Shown: positions 11,559 to 24,600, counted from the stretch's first letter. The stretch: DNA of 64,000 bases from Tausonia pullulans (GCA_951802195.1 OX637629.1:558001-622000); one strand, 5' to 3'. Numbers and translations: made by a program. The notes: generated by a model from the letters alone, not told the origin.

Positions 11559-14187
11559 ATGTACACGTCAGGTTACCAGCAGCCCCCTCCTTCCGGCAGC
11601 ATGACGCACGCCCCCACCGGATGGGTCTCAAGCCAAGGCGGAGCGACGCACCCTCCGAGGCCGTCCTTCTTTCCGACACATTCCTCCAACCTTCACAACC
11701 AAACCGACAACTACTCCCAACCTCACAATATGGGTTAGTCCGGTCTCACCTCATTTACAGCTTCCCCTCTCATCTGCCTCAGTCCTGAGCGCACAACGCT
11801 CGTTGACGGCCGCAAAGTGAACTGACCCGTCTGATGCTTGCTTGTTTGCTGGCCATCTCACCTCTCTTTCTTAGGACTCGCCTCCAAGCTCGCCGCCTCT
11901 CAAGCCGCTGCCGCTGCCGGTGGCGGTGCCGCTCCTCCTTCCCAGTACGGTGCTCCTTCAGGCCAGCCACCTGCCGCGAGCCAGCAGTACAGCGCTGCCC
12001 CTCCTCAGTCGTATGGACAGCCTCAGGCCGGAGCGCCCGGCTATCCTCCTCAGGGCCAGCCTCAGCAGCAGCAGTACGGAGCTCCTTCCGGTGCTCCAAC
12101 CGTCCCCTCGGCTCAGCGTCCTGGGTGAGTCGGATGGAGAGAGGTCGATGCTGTGCTGCCAGCCGGCTGCCTTGACGCATGACCCAGACTGACCGCCCGG
12201 CCTCGCCCACGGGTCTTCTTGCCATTCAGAGCCCCATCCACCCAGGGAGGAGCTCCGCCTGGATCCCAGTATGGGTGAGTTCATTCGTCCTCCGTGGCGG
12301 GCTGTGTGTGAGATTTGCGGATGTATCGGCGACATCGAGCTTGAAAGGCAATCCTGGGTTCGAGGGCGGAGTCTGCGACGAGATGCTCGCCGAAAGCGAT
12401 GCAGCAGCGCAAGCGATCCTGACGATGTCATCCTCTTAGCGCCCCCCCCACCCAGCAGTATGGTCAGGCCCCTCAGCAGCAGTATGGACAGCCTCCTCAG
12501 CAGTCGTACGGGTACGTGCTGTTTTCTTATCCGCTAATCGCCCTGCAATACGACTGACTAGACCCTCCCTGGCTCCAGTGCTCCCCCCGGCGCTCCCCAA
12601 GGTCAGCAGGGCGCTCCTCCTCCTCAGCAGCAACAGCAGCAACAGCAGCAACAGCAACAGCAGCATTATCAGGCGCCGCCCCAAAATGTTCCCCAGAGCG
12701 CCCAGCTCGACCCGCGCATGGTCGAGGGTATCCTGCAGGGTTGCGTAGTCGAGCAGAAGATCTCAGCGTTCTACCCACCTGGATCGCTCGGCCCCGTCGC
12801 TCAGAGGGTGGCTTCCAGCGGGGCTATTGACCAGCTCACCTCGGCTTGGCGCATGCCTAAGGAGCTTGCTATGGATCTCGTATGCCCGCATTTGCCCTGT
12901 GGTGGACCGCACTTCCGTGTGCTGATAGGTCCCTCGCGTACAATCTCATACTCTCTAGGTCAAGCTCAGCCTCTTCGACATTGTTATCCTCATTGATGAC
13001 TCTGGTAGCATGGCCTTTGAGGAGGGTGGAGAGAGGATCGACGACCTCAAGCTCATCCTCAGCCGTGTCGCCTATGCCTCATCGCTCTTCGACGCCGATG
13101 GCATTCAGGTCCGCTTCCTGAACTCGCAGGTTCAGGGCAATGGCATCAAGAGCGAGCAGGACGCCCTCCAGCTTCTCTCGCAGGTTAAATTCAGCGGCCT
13201 TACCCCTCTCGGAACCGCCATGGACCAGAAGGTCCTTCAGCCTCTGATCCTCGGCCCGGCGAGGGCCAACGCCCTCCAGAAGCCTGTGCTCGTCATTGCG
13301 ATCGTGAGCCCCCAAATCTGTTTCGTCAGGGCAGGCAACAATCGACTTGAAGCGCCTGGAAGTCGTAGCTGGGCGTCGCGGCGATAGTTTTGTTCGGCCC
13401 ATTGTCTCCGAACTTCACTGACCGACCCTCTTTGCTGCTCTGCAGACCGATGGAGTGAGTCGCGCAGATGGTCCATCATTGACGTCTGCCTAACCCTGCC
13501 CGCTGACCCTTTCCGTTTCATCACCAGACCCCTGCCGGCGAGCCTCGCGACGCCGTACGTCGCCTTCCGAGTGGAATTCTCTGAACTTCTCCTCTGATAG
13601 AGTTCTGCAGATCTTCCGCGTGATCATCAACGCCAACAATGAGCTCCAGCGCACCCGTTACGGCGCGGATGCTGGTCCGTTCCCGTCCCTCATTTCTAAC
13701 TCCTCGTCTTCTCCTTGCTGACTACTACTACTACTACCCTTGCTTTCATAGTCTCGTACCAGTTCTCTCAGGTCGGAAATGACATGCGAGCTCGCGAGTT
13801 CCTCGCCGAGATCGACTCTCACCCGGTCGTTGGCAAGCTCGTCGATGCCACCTCCAACGTCTGTGTCTTGTCTATCCTGACCCCCATAGTCCTGTACTAA
13901 TGCCTACTTCTCCCCTACCTCCAGTACGAGTCCGAGGCCGACGAGATGATGAAGAAGAGCGGCATGGAGCTCACCCCCGAGCTCTGGCTCGTCAGTGCGT
14001 TGACTTTTTTTCTCTCCCTTCCGCCTCTCGTCTCTCCTCACCTTCAATAAAGCTAACCATTCACCTGTTTCCCTCCAAAAGAGCTTCTCATGGGTGGGGT
14101 GGATGATTCTTACGATGAGTTCGTCGCTCTTTCTCTATATCTAGAAGGAGATGGCCGAGAAGAGGAGCTCAGTCAACGAAGTTGTAG
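11559..14187 (+). CDS. Gln/Pro-rich von Willebrand factor A-domain protein
   Basis: The first half (11559-12720) is low-complexity: MYTSGYQQPPPSGS, then repeated PQQQYG and APPGAP units and a long Gln run at about 12620-12665. The second half is a VWA domain. VILIDDSGSMAF supplies the metal-binding DxSxS (MIDAS) loop, GLTPLGTAMDQKVLQP the conserved Thr loop, and VLVIAITDGTPAGEPRD the second Asp. YQFSQVGNDMRAREFL follows. Such cytosolic VWA proteins are common in basidiomycetes, but their role is unknown to me. The end is unresolved. After GGVDDSYDE the frame either reads on to a stop at 14474-14476 or is spliced to an earlier stop between 14187 and 14318. Eight or more introns. Confidence 0.75.
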
Positions 14188-15360
14188 CGCGCGCGCTCTC
14201 GCTGATGTTGCTTCCTCTTTCTCCCAACCTCCAGGCAGGACGAGAGTCGTTGAACGGCAGGACGACGAATATTATCTTGATGCCTCGATTGCTTCTCCCT
14301 TACTTATGCATGCCATAACCTTCTCAGAGAGGGCAGCAAAAGGAACGGCGCGCGGGTCCGAGTCGCGAGACCGTGCCCGCCCGCCCGTCCGACATTCCGC
14401 CTGTCTTTGTTCACTGAAGTTGTATTTTGCTCGCCAACCCCCTCTCAATCCCTTTCTCCTGTGCGCGAGCTGGTAGCTGGAGATCTAAACAAAGCTCGAA
14501 GTGCGACGACTGAGCTAGAGAGGGCAGACTAGAACCGTCGCCTCGCCGCTTCGTCCTGCTGCAGCTCCCTTCTTTCTCCTCGGTTCTCACACGCCGCTTC
14601 TCTTGAGTTCCGAACATGACAAGACGCCTTCTCGAGGCTGGCCTTCTAATCGACCGACCGAGCCGGGGACGCCACTCAACCCCTTCCCGGACTCCGCAAC
14701 GATGGCTCACGCGGTAGTCGCCCCTTCGATGACACGGCTCTCTCTCTGTCGTCCGACAGAGCAGGGGTTTTGGACCTTGCTTGCGCGGGGGAGACAGAAC
14801 AAAGGCAAGCAGCGGGGGAGGAAGGGGGATTCGAGCAGGCAAGATTGGCTTTCTTTCTTTCGAGTGCACGAGATCCAGCACTGAAACAGCGTGGTCCTCG
14901 GTCCGTCGTGAGGGGGAGCAAGGGCAGAGACAGGAAATTGGTCATTGATGAGCGAAACAAGACAGGATGCCCGGCCGAGAGCGAGATCGAGGAAGACATC
15001 GGCTGCCTGCTTGTCCTGTCACGCGTTCCGTCTCGCCCGGCTTCTCCGCTCGAGCCTCCTCCTCCCCCGTGACCCTCCTCGACCTCCTCTCCTCTCTCTT
15101 TCCTCCGACGCCCAACACACAACCACCAGCTGCCCCAGCCAGGCTCCGAGCCAGCCCAGCTAGCCAGCCCACCCTCGACCCCCGCCCCCTACCGATCATC
15201 ACGACTTGACGACCTCTCATTCCTCGGCCTCTCCTCGACCCTTCTCGCACCCTCGTCTCGACGCGCGCGCGTCTCTCTTGTCTCGCCGCTCTCTCTCGTC
15301 CTTCCTCCCCCTTCGCTGTCGGGCCCCTGCGTTGCTCTCTCTGCCCAATCTCATTCAGAC
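14188..15360. other. Long intergenic region and CT-rich leader of the RasGAP gene
   Basis: About 1.1 kb without a supportable gene. From about 15060 to 15360 the plus strand is strongly C/T-rich, typical of a fungal core promoter and 5' leader next to the ATG at 15361. Overlapping open frames on both strands here are compositional. Some of 14188-14476 may be the last exon or the 3' UTR of the VWA-domain gene. Confidence 0.4.
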
Positions 15361-18300
15361 ATGGCCACCGCCGCCGCATACACGTCTATGCCCGCCTCAT
15401 CTCCGTCCTCAAGCAGCGCCGCCTCGACCCAGCCGATCGCCTCGGGCTCCAACATTAGCCGCAATACCATGAACCGCTATTCGGTCTCGGCGGTCAGTTG
15501 ATGGCTCATCGTTCTCGTGCCGTTGCCCCGCTCGTCACGCCCGCCCGCCTACTTGCCGGGTAGTGGGACGCTGGGCTCCCTTTCGTTCAGTCGTGGGCGC
15601 GTCGTCCAATGAAGCTGAACCTCGCCCGGTCCTCGCCCACCTTCTCCAGATGTACTCGATGGCAGCAGAGGTGGACATCGACGTCGATGACGATCTCTCC
15701 AAAGGTTACTCAAGTCTTTCCTGAAGAGGGAAGGGAAGCGCGTCTCGTCGCCAGGGAGCTAGCTGTCTTGCTCGACCCCGCCTCGCCCGTCCGTCGTCTC
15801 CGGCGAGCGGGGTGCGGACAATTGCACATGGGCATGCAGCAGGCGGAGACGAGCAGACCAGCGGCCCTTCTCCTCTTTTCCCCGTTCTTGAGCTATGGTT
15901 CTGACCGATACTTCCTCATCTTGCAGCCCAGCGGAGACTGAGAGAGCTTAAGGGCAAGATTTCGAGCCAATCTAAGAAGAGTAAGTGGTTCTCGCCTGTC
16001 AGCGCGTATGGTCGGCCTTCAACGGGGACGAGGGCCGTGTGCGGCAGTGGCGAGCCTCGTCCGGCGAGGCGTCTAGGTCTGAGGAGGCGGGGAAGATCTC
16101 GTGTGGCTAGAGAGGGTGGGCTGGACTCACTCTCGCCAGCCCTTGCCCACCTCATACAGGTTGCTCGAGTGTACACTTCCTCCGCGCCACCTGTCCACGC
16201 ACCAGACGCGTGCTTTCTCACGAGCTGAGCTTACAAGTCAAAGGGCAAACCTCGACTGACAGCTTCTTGCCCTCCCCTTTCTCTTCCCACGACAGATTTC
16301 GTCCTCGAGCGAGACGTCCGGTACCTCGATAGCCGGATCGCGCTACTCATCCAGAACCGTATGGCGGCGGACGAGGTCGGTCGTGCTCGACATGACGCGT
16401 ATAGACGTACGCAAACTGATTTGGCTCTTGCTGTCTCTGCTACAGCAACAACAGGTCCAGGAGCACCTCGATGATGTGGACGCCCCAGATGGGCACCATC
16501 TTGATGACAAGAAAATGACGGTCAGTCGTTTAGCACCCTCGATCGATTCTATTCTTTTCTGTCTGACGTGTCTTGGATAATCTTATCTCGTTTCCAGGCG
16601 TACGGCAACCTCTTCTTCCTCCTCCAGGCGGAACCTCGGCACATCGCCTCGCTTTGTCGACTTATCTCGATGGCCGAGATCGACATCCTCCTCCAGACCG
16701 TCATGTTCACCCTTTACGGTAACCAATATGAGTCGAGAGAGGAGCACCTCCTCCTCACCATGTTCCAGGTTCGTGTGTGCCGAGTTGTCCTGTGGCGGGA
16801 CGGGCGGTCTGACATCTCTTTTCTCGAGTCTCTCAGTCCGTCCTCTCGGCCCAGTTTGAGACGTCGACCGAGTTTGGTTCCCTCCTCCGCGCCAACACGC
16901 CCGTCTCGCGCATGATGACGACCTACACTCGGCGTGGCCCCGGTCAGAGCTACCTCAAGGGCGTTCTTTCAGAGCGGATCAATAGCCTGATCGAGCACAA
17001 GGATCTCAATCTTGAGATCAACCCGCTCAAGGTCTGTCACTCTCTGGGGGGGCGGGGGTGAGCATCTCCCTCTCACTCGCTGACCCTCTCTCTCCACTCC
17101 AGGTCTATGAGCAGATGATCAACCAGATCGAGGAGGATCGCGGCTCAATACCAGACAATCTACCGCGGGGCGTCTCCCCAGAAGTCGCGGCGGCCAACCC
17201 GGACGTGCAAAGCATTATCCAGCCGCGACTCAAGATGCTCATGGAGATCGCCGATAGCTTCCTGTCGACCATCATTGACGCACTCGAGACGGTCCCGTAC
17301 GGAATTCGGTGGATCTGCAAGCAGATTCGGAGTCTGACTCGGGTGCGTCCTCCGCCGGCTCACTCGTGCTTTAAGCAAAAAGGGCGTTGACTGACGAGCA
17401 TGCTATTGCCTCCTTCGAAACAGCGCAAGTACCCGGACGCGACGGACTTTGCCCTCTGCTCCCTCATCGGCGGCTTCTTCTTCCTTCGGTTCATCAACCC
17501 GGCCATTGTCACCCCGCAGGCGTACATGCTCGTTGACGGCGTGCCGGCCAAGCACCCCAGGCGAACCCTAACGCTCGTTCGTCCTCGTCGCAACAGAGTT
17601 GATGTCCAGTATCTAACCCGTCTCTGTCTCGCACTACTTCCAGATTGCCAAGATGCTCCAGAACCTCGCCAACAAGCCGTCGTATTCGAAGGAAGCGTAC
17701 ATGATGTCACTCAACCCATTCGTCGAGACCAACAAGACCCGCATCAACAAGTTTCTCAACAACCTATGCGATGTCGGCGACTTCTACGAGAACCTCGAGA
17801 TGGATCAGTACCTCACGCTCTCGAAAAAGGACCTCAAAATCAACATCACGCTCAACGAACTCTACGTCACCCAGGACTACCTCCTCAAGCACATCGACAC
17901 GCTCGCCCCGAGCGACAAAGCCCACCTCCGACTCTGCCTCGCCGAGCTTGGGTCAGCGCCTCCGCAGGTTCCGCGCAAAGAGAACCGGTCGATCGACCTT
18001 CCGCTCTTCTCACGGTGGGAGACGCCCGTCCAGGACATCGCCCAGCAGCTCATGTCGGATTCCAACGTCACCAAGAACGATATTCTTTTCCAAGAGACCA
18101 AGTCGATCTTTGTCCAGCTCATTCGATCGATTCCTCAGCTGGCACATCGACGGCCGATCAACCTAGCGAGCCTCGCTGAGCGTGCTTCGACGGCCAAGGA
18201 CGGTATGCTCGTCCGCAAGGGTATCAAGGTCACCGAGATGCTGAGGGAGCTCGAGGAGCTCCGCGTTGTCGACTCGAGGGACAATTACCGGCTCATGCAG

Positions 18301-19046
18301 GAGGAGGTCGCCGCCGAACTCGTTCACCTCGGTAACATGAAGGAGAAGGTCCTTCTTGAATCGACTTCGCTCGAGTCGGTCTACAAGACCATCGGCGACC
18401 ACAACAAGTGAGTGGTATGTTTGCTTACGTTGAAGGGTGGCATTTCTGACTATCAGATACTCTTGCCCCTAAGCTACCTCCGATCCCAGCTCGAGCAGTA
18501 CAAGTCGTACCTCCAGAATGTCCGTGCAACATCTTCCTCCAAGGACAAGGCCGCGACACCCGTCGGCGTCACTGCCGTCGGAGGCAAAGAGAAGAAGCCC
18601 GCCAAGTCGACCGTCCTCGGCCCCTATCGGTTTACTCACGCTCAGCTCGAGAAGGAGGGCATCATCGTTGAGAGCAACGTTCCGGATAACCGTCGGGCCA
18701 ACATCTACTTCAACATCACCTCACCGTCTCCAGGAACATTCGTCATCGGCCTGCACTACAAGGGCCGGGACAAAGCGATCCTTGAAATGGACCTCGGCCT
18801 GGACGATCTCCTCGAGAAAGTTCGTCTCCTCGCTCGCTTGAAGTTTGTCTGCTCTCGTCTGATGTAAATTCCCTTCCGTCTGTACAGCAAAAGGAGAATG
18901 CGAACCTCCTCGACTTGGAGTACGTCCAGCTCTTCGTGCCGAAGGTGCTTCAGCTACTCAACAAGGTGCGTCTGTCCTCTCTCCTTCGAGTCTTTACTTT
19001 CTCTCGCTGACCACTCTCCCTCCAGGTTTTTGCCAAGCGCAAATGA
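15361..19046 (+). CDS. Ras GTPase-activating protein (Gap1/Sar1-like, RasGAP plus RasGAP_C)
   Basis: The protein accelerates GTP hydrolysis on Ras. A Ser/Ala-rich start ([16 protein letters not shown]) leads to a short coiled coil and then the RasGAP domain. [17 protein letters not shown] fits the arginine-finger loop, and [17 protein letters not shown] is the family's signature FLR..NPA motif. The rest (about 17640-19046) is the RasGAP C-terminal domain also found in IQGAPs, ending QLLNKVFAKRK. No calponin-homology domain or IQ motifs are present, so it matches fission yeast Gap1 rather than a full IQGAP. There are about ten introns; the last large exons are 17644-18408 and 18473-18818. The stop is TGA 19044-19046. 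Confidence 0.88.
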
Positions 19047-19616
19047 CCAACCCTCGCTCTTGGAGCGCTTCCTCATCCCGGCTCTTTCTCCATCTCCTCA
19101 TCTCATTTCTCTCCGTCTTCGGTCTATTACTCTCAGCAACGATCAACTGCTTTCGATCGCCTCTGTCAGCCAAACCTCTTTTCTCTATTTTCTTGTTCTC
19201 TTTTCTACGGCGATAGATCACGCCCTCGTCCGTTCCCCTTCCAACCTATATCTAGGTGTCTCCACGTTCGTCTATCCCTGTGTGCCTCCTTTTCTTTTTA
19301 CCTCTTTTCTATGATTCCCCTCTTCCCTTCTGTTCCCCGCCCTCGTTGAGCGACAACCTTCCTTTATTTTTGTTGCTCCGTTTCTCTTCGTATACTCTTC
19401 TCACTCGCTCGTTCTCTTGATACCCTCCTCCGCGTACGTTCATCTCCTCATCTTGCCTAGCTCCCATAGCGACTCTCTCCCTGCTCTCTATGATATTCTT
19501 TCTTTCCTGGCTTTCTTTCAGATGACCTGGCTGAAAGCTCCTCTCGTCTCGCACGCCTAGGCAAAGCGTTCGCATGTAGAGGTGGAACCGATAAAGGAGG
19601 GAATTCTAAAACTGAG
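19047..19616. other. 3' flanks of convergent RasGAP and ALDH genes
   Basis: This T/C-rich 570-base stretch lies between two stop codons on opposite strands. It looks like overlapping or adjacent 3' UTRs. No RNA gene or exon was recognised. Confidence 0.4.
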
Positions 19617-22084
19617 CTAGAGCTTAAACGGCCAGGGGAGGTTGTCGCCGTAGTAGTGATGGACGGACTACATTGAGAAGGATGGACAGGGTGGTCAGCG
19701 ATGGGACGAGGTGAATCGAAGAACGGGGGCGCACCTTCGTCGTAAGGTAAGCCTCGAGACCATTCATGCCGAGCTCGCGACCCCAACCGGACGTCTTGTA
19801 TCCGCCGAATGGGACTTGCGGGGAGAGGATCGAGTATTGGTTGATCCAGACTGTGGTAGGCCGTCACCGCCAGCACCAAAAGCATAAGTCAAGAAAACAA
19901 GGAAGGGGGCAGGCCATCACCCACCCGTTCCGGCTTTGAGCTTGCGCGTGACCCGGGGGATCTGGCTCGCGTTCATCGAGTGAACGGCCGCAGCGAGACC
20001 GTACGAGGTCGCGTTGGCGATCTTAATGGCCTCCTCCTCAGTCGAGAACTTGATGACAGACGAAACAGGTCCGAAGATCTCCCTGATTAAAGGGGAGAGA
20101 GGGGAGGGCAGGGAAGGACGTCATCTCCGAGCCACCTGAGGCCAGGAAGGTAGAACTTGACTCACTCTCGGCCGATGACCATATCGTTGGTGACACCGCT
20201 GAAGACGGTCGGCTGGACGAAGTAGCCCTTGTCTCCTTGGCGGGCTCCTCCCGTCTCGAGTTTGGCCTCCTTCTTGCCGGTCTCGATGTAGCCAAGGACC
20301 TGACGAGAACATCGTCGAGGTCAGCCTTCAGCTGGCAAGTAACAGAGCAGCTTATACAACGGACCTTGTCGAACTGGACTTTCGAAATGAGGGCGCCGTA
20401 GAAGTCGTCGCCAGATTTGCCGACCTTGATCTCTTTAACGGCAGCAATGTACAGCCTGAGGAACTCGTCATAGACGGTGTCCTGGACAAGGATCCGGGAT
20501 CCAACAATGCAGGACTGTCCGGCGGTCTCGCTGGGAAAAAATGAGAGACGCCTCGTCAGACAAGGACTAAAGCAACGGTGAGACAGGAGAGCTGGACGCA
20601 CAAGATACCGAACGCCGCCCATCGAGCCGCCTCCTGGAGGTTCGCCGACTCAAAGACGATGTTGGGGCTCTTGCCTCCTAACTCGAGAGTCACGACCTTG
20701 AGATTGGACTTTGCGGCCGTCGCAGCGATGTGGCGACCGATGGCGGTCGAGCCCGTGAAGGCAATCTTGTCAACATCCATGTGCTCGGCGAGTGCCTGGC
20801 CGGTGATGCTACCGAGACCCGTGACAAGGTTGAAAGTCCCCTTCGGATAGCCGACCTCCTCCATGAGCTTGGTGAGGAGGAGGACGCTCAGGGGGGTGTT
20901 CTCGGCAGTCTTGAAGACAATTGTGCAGCCCGAGGCGAGCGCAGGGGCGATCTTCCAGGCCCACATCATGATGGGCTGTGGCGGCAGATGGGCAAGTCAA
21001 GCGTCAGAATCGGATATTCACACTTTAAAAATAAAGAATGAAAGAGGGGAACGCACGAAATTCCAGGGAACAATGTGAGCGACGACACCGATGGGCTCCC
21101 GACGGGTGGCTACCTGCTTCGAGTCGTCCCCGACCTCGATAGTCGTTCCGACAATCTTGTCGGCCGCTCCGGCGAAGAATCTCATGGCAGCAAGCGAGGA
21201 TTGGATGTCATTCTTAGCCCATTGGAGGGGCTTGCCTCCGTCGGCGGCCTCGAGCAAGGAGATCTGGTCTGCGCGCGACCCCGGCGTGTTAGGCTTATGT
21301 TTTCAGAGGCCACGACCAAAGATGAAGCCAGCCAGCCAGACGGACGAACCAATGTTCTTCTCAACAATGTCGGCATACTTGAAGAGGAGTCGTCCCCGCT
21401 CCGTCGCGGGGCAGTTGAGGCCGTACTTTGTCTCGAATGCCTCGCGCGCGGCCCTGACAGCAACGTCGACATCTTCCTTCGAGGCCGTCGCAATGGTGGC
21501 GACTGATTTGCGGTCGAGGGGACGGGACCATCAGCCCTCTTCTCTGGCGAACATGAGCGAGACAGAGAGAGAAGAGGGAAGAGGGAACGGTGGTCGTCCT
21601 TTCTTTCCTTCGCTCTCATGACACGGAGCTTCGGAGGAATGCAGCGATGCGAGACGGGGACAGGAGTCGAAAGAGATAGAGGACGCACTCTTCTCCTCCG
21701 TCGCAGGGTTGTAGACGTCGAGAGGCTGGATGGAAGAAAATGGGGGCTGTCAGTAATGCGAATCGATGAGGCAGAGAGAGACTGATATGAAACGGACCTC
21801 GCCATGGCCTGCCGAAGACGATGGACGACGGAAGATCGTCGTGAACAAAAGACGTAAGTGAACCGAGTCAGTGGGGTGCGAGAGAGCCAGTGTCATCGAT
21901 GCGCATCCTCTTCTCACCCTCGACCCACTCTCTACAAAGTACGGATAGGCGAGTCTACTGTCAGTAAGATAGGACGATGAGAGGAGGAGACCAACGGAAG
22001 GGTCGAAACACACCCGTTGATGAACAGGCCAGACGGAATCTCAATATGCGACCCGCTCTCGACGGCGACTTGGATGGTGGACAT
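19617..22084 (-). CDS. NAD(P)-dependent aldehyde dehydrogenase (ALDH1/2 type)
   Basis: The enzyme oxidises aldehydes to acids. The start at 22084 gives [20 protein letters not shown] with no targeting signal, so a cytosolic location is likely. In order there are [13 protein letters not shown] (cofactor pocket), [27 protein letters not shown] (catalytic Glu) and [17 protein letters not shown] (catalytic Cys). [15 protein letters not shown] and a last exon ending [12 protein letters not shown] with TAG at 19617-19619 follow. All key residues of the family are present, and total length is about 500 residues as expected. About ten introns. It lies directly downstream of, and on the same strand as, the SCP2 gene. 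Substrate is not predictable from sequence. Confidence 0.9.
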
Positions 22085-22497
22085 GGTGTTGGAGGAGGGG
22101 ATGGAGGAGAAGAAGGGATGAAGGAAGGGTGAAAGTGAAGGGGGAAGGGGGGGAAGGGATAATGAATGTTTGGGAGAGAAAGCCGAAGGGCCGGCGATCT
22201 GAGAGGACAACGAGGGCGGGCAGTGGGAGACGGACGGAGGAGCAATTCAGCCGAAGCCCTCGCCGCCCCATCTTCCCGCCGAGTTCTGCGACCCCTCCCC
22301 TCCACTCTCGATTCCGCCAGGAGTCGCTTTCTCGCACGCCCGCTGACACCACAGGGCCCAAGGGACACGGCTAGGTCTCTCCGAGGTGGAGCAGATGACA
22401 GCAGAAAGCGAAGTCTTTCGAATCACGACCTCATTGACCGAGGTGACACATAACAAAGGAGCCCAATTCCGACGACCAACAACGGCTCGCCCACCAC
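22085..22497. other. ALDH promoter and SCP2 3' flank
   Basis: These 413 bases separate two minus-strand genes. A purine-rich plus-strand stretch at about 22110-22170 (pyrimidine-rich on the coding strand) sits just upstream of the ALDH start, like the CT-rich leaders elsewhere in the window. Nothing else was recognised. Confidence 0.35.
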
Positions 22498-23961
22498 TTA
22501 GAGCTTCGACTTGGCACCCTTGAGAACACCGTCGAGTTTGGTCTGGAGTAGATGGTGGCAAGTCAGTCACCGGCAAGATTGGGCAGAAAGGCATGTGAAA
22601 TCGAACCCACAGCGAGCATGCTATATGAAGCATTTGCGTTCACTCTGTTTCAACAATTACGCAAGCATACAGCCTCAGGTTGATTTTACTTACATGTTGC
22701 CCTTGACCTTGAGCTTTAGAGAGCAAGCGGCAGATGGTCAGAGACGAGCGGGACTGAGAAACCTAGACTCTGATGAGATTTCTCACCTTTCCCTTCAAGT
22801 TTACACGCAGAATCCCGAGCCTTGAGTCAGCGTAGTAAGCGTTTAATGTTTCCTGTAATCTGGCTCTTACCTGCATGAACATCTGGATATGAGTGCAAGA
22901 GGCGCTTCATCAGATAAATTCGAAGGTCCAAGACCACATCACCACTACGGCGGAATCGTACCTTCTGGCTGCTGCTCAAGGTGAAAAGGAATGGTATTCC
23001 CCTTAATCAGTCAAAATTTGCCACGACAACTTTGAACTGCAACGAACTTGAGCGTGCCGTCGGCCTGTGACAACGCATCGATGCGTCAGTCCATGGGATC
23101 CGCCAGCAGCCTCTGGAAGAGGGTCAACTCACAAGGCCGACAAAGGTGCTATCGTCAAGGTTAATGGTGACGTCTACGAGAGAGCCAGAAGGGAGCTCAG
23201 CTCCCACCCCAGCGATCCAGGTGAAATGCGAAGCGAATGAAAGACGGCGTGGCGCGGCAAGACGACTCACCAGGCTTGCCCTTAGGACCCTTGACGACAT
23301 CTCCATCCTTCTTGAGGTCGATGGTCCAAGTAGCTTCCTTTCCCTCGGCCGATTTCACGTTGAGTTGAAAGATGCCATTGGTCTGGTGGACGAGCGCATG
23401 AGCCTACGGTCAGTGTCTGGGGCGCTCGGGCTCATTCCCTACGGCGGCAACCGGGAAATGGTCGTCATCCCACCTTCTTGTTGGCCGCCTTCTTCTCATC
23501 GTCGCTCATCTTGGAAAACCCATCGGCGAGGGCCTGAGATAAGAAATCGGTCAGGGGTCGCCTCTTAAGCACCTGCACAAGGGGTGATTAGGACTGACTG
23601 AAAGAATCTCCGAGGCCTTGAAGCCGTCCTCCTGGAGAGCGACAAGAACCGGGATCATCGGGATCGTCTTCAGCGACCAACGTCCCCATCCCACGCATGC
23701 GCTCGTTTGATATCGCCACGCACCTTGAGGGACATACTGGAGCTGGAAGAAGATTTGGGGGTGGTCTGTGTGGAGGAGGAAGAAGCGGCACGGGAGGACT
23801 CGGCCTTGGTCGGCAGGGTGTTGGACGGGAGCGGGGGGAGCTTTTCGAGGACGTCGATCGTCTGAGCAGCGCCGTCATCAGCTCTGTTGCCCCAGAGCAG
23901 GGACAGACAAATAATAGCGAGAGCTCACCTGGGGAACAGGCTGGTATCCAGCTGAGGCCAT
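22498..23961 (-). CDS. Peroxisomal SCP2-type sterol-carrier/lipid-transfer protein
   Basis: SCP2-domain proteins bind fatty acyl-CoA and sterols and are usually peroxisomal. The start at 23961 gives MASAGYQPVPQ. A Ser/Thr-rich linker follows, then a segment reading TIPMIPVLVALQEDGFKASE. The SCP2 domain comes next: TNGIFQLNVKSAEGKEATWT, then LDDSTFVGL, then LKVKGNM. The last residues are KGAKSKL before TAA (22498-22500). SKL is a canonical type 1 peroxisomal targeting signal, which supports peroxisomal import. Candida POX18 is a family precedent. Several very short exons make the middle of the model approximate. The gene is divergent from the MDR oxidoreductase at 24788. Confidence 0.82.
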
Positions 23962-24564
23962 GTTGAACAGTGACTTACGTCTTGAGGAGAGGGATCAGCG
24001 AGAGTGAGGAGCAGGCAAGGTGTCAGCCGTCGTGCGGTGATCGTGGTCTTGAGAGGGACAGAGGGGCGATATGCACGGAGTGGGGAGTGGGGTGTGATGG
24101 AAGTAGGGAGAGCTGGCGATGATAACGCGAAGAGAGGGTCGTTGGTGGGGAGCTGCCGATCCGGGGAGAGCAGCAGGCGGCTTCCCTCACGCTCAAGTAC
24201 GCGGCGCGCTCCGGCTACGAAGGTGCCCCCCTGCCGGACGTCACCTGCCCTCAAGCGCGTGATATTCGAGTGATGATATCAACTGACGTCGTCATCGTCA
24301 TGGCCTTCCGATCCAGATACATGCAGGCCATCTCCACCTGCAACGAATTCATGCCTTCGGTACGATTCTCATCCATAGGCAGCGCTCAGCTTAACCGAAA
24401 ACCTTTATGACGAAGAAGTTGACATCTCTCGAACGTTCGGTCGCCATCGGGCAACATCCTGACAATCCAACCTACCCTCTGCCTACCTACCTCTTACTAT
24501 GTCTCTCCCACCGTCGTATCTCCCTCATTTTTTCCTTAAAACGATACTTTAACATGAAATAAAA

Positions 24565-24600
24565 GATGCTCGAACTTGATTTGATGCTCGAACTTGATTT
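24565..24600. repeat. Tandem duplication, 18-bp unit x2
   Basis: The unit GATGCTCGAACTTGATTT occurs twice in direct succession with no mismatch (24565-24582 and 24583-24600). Confidence 0.95.
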
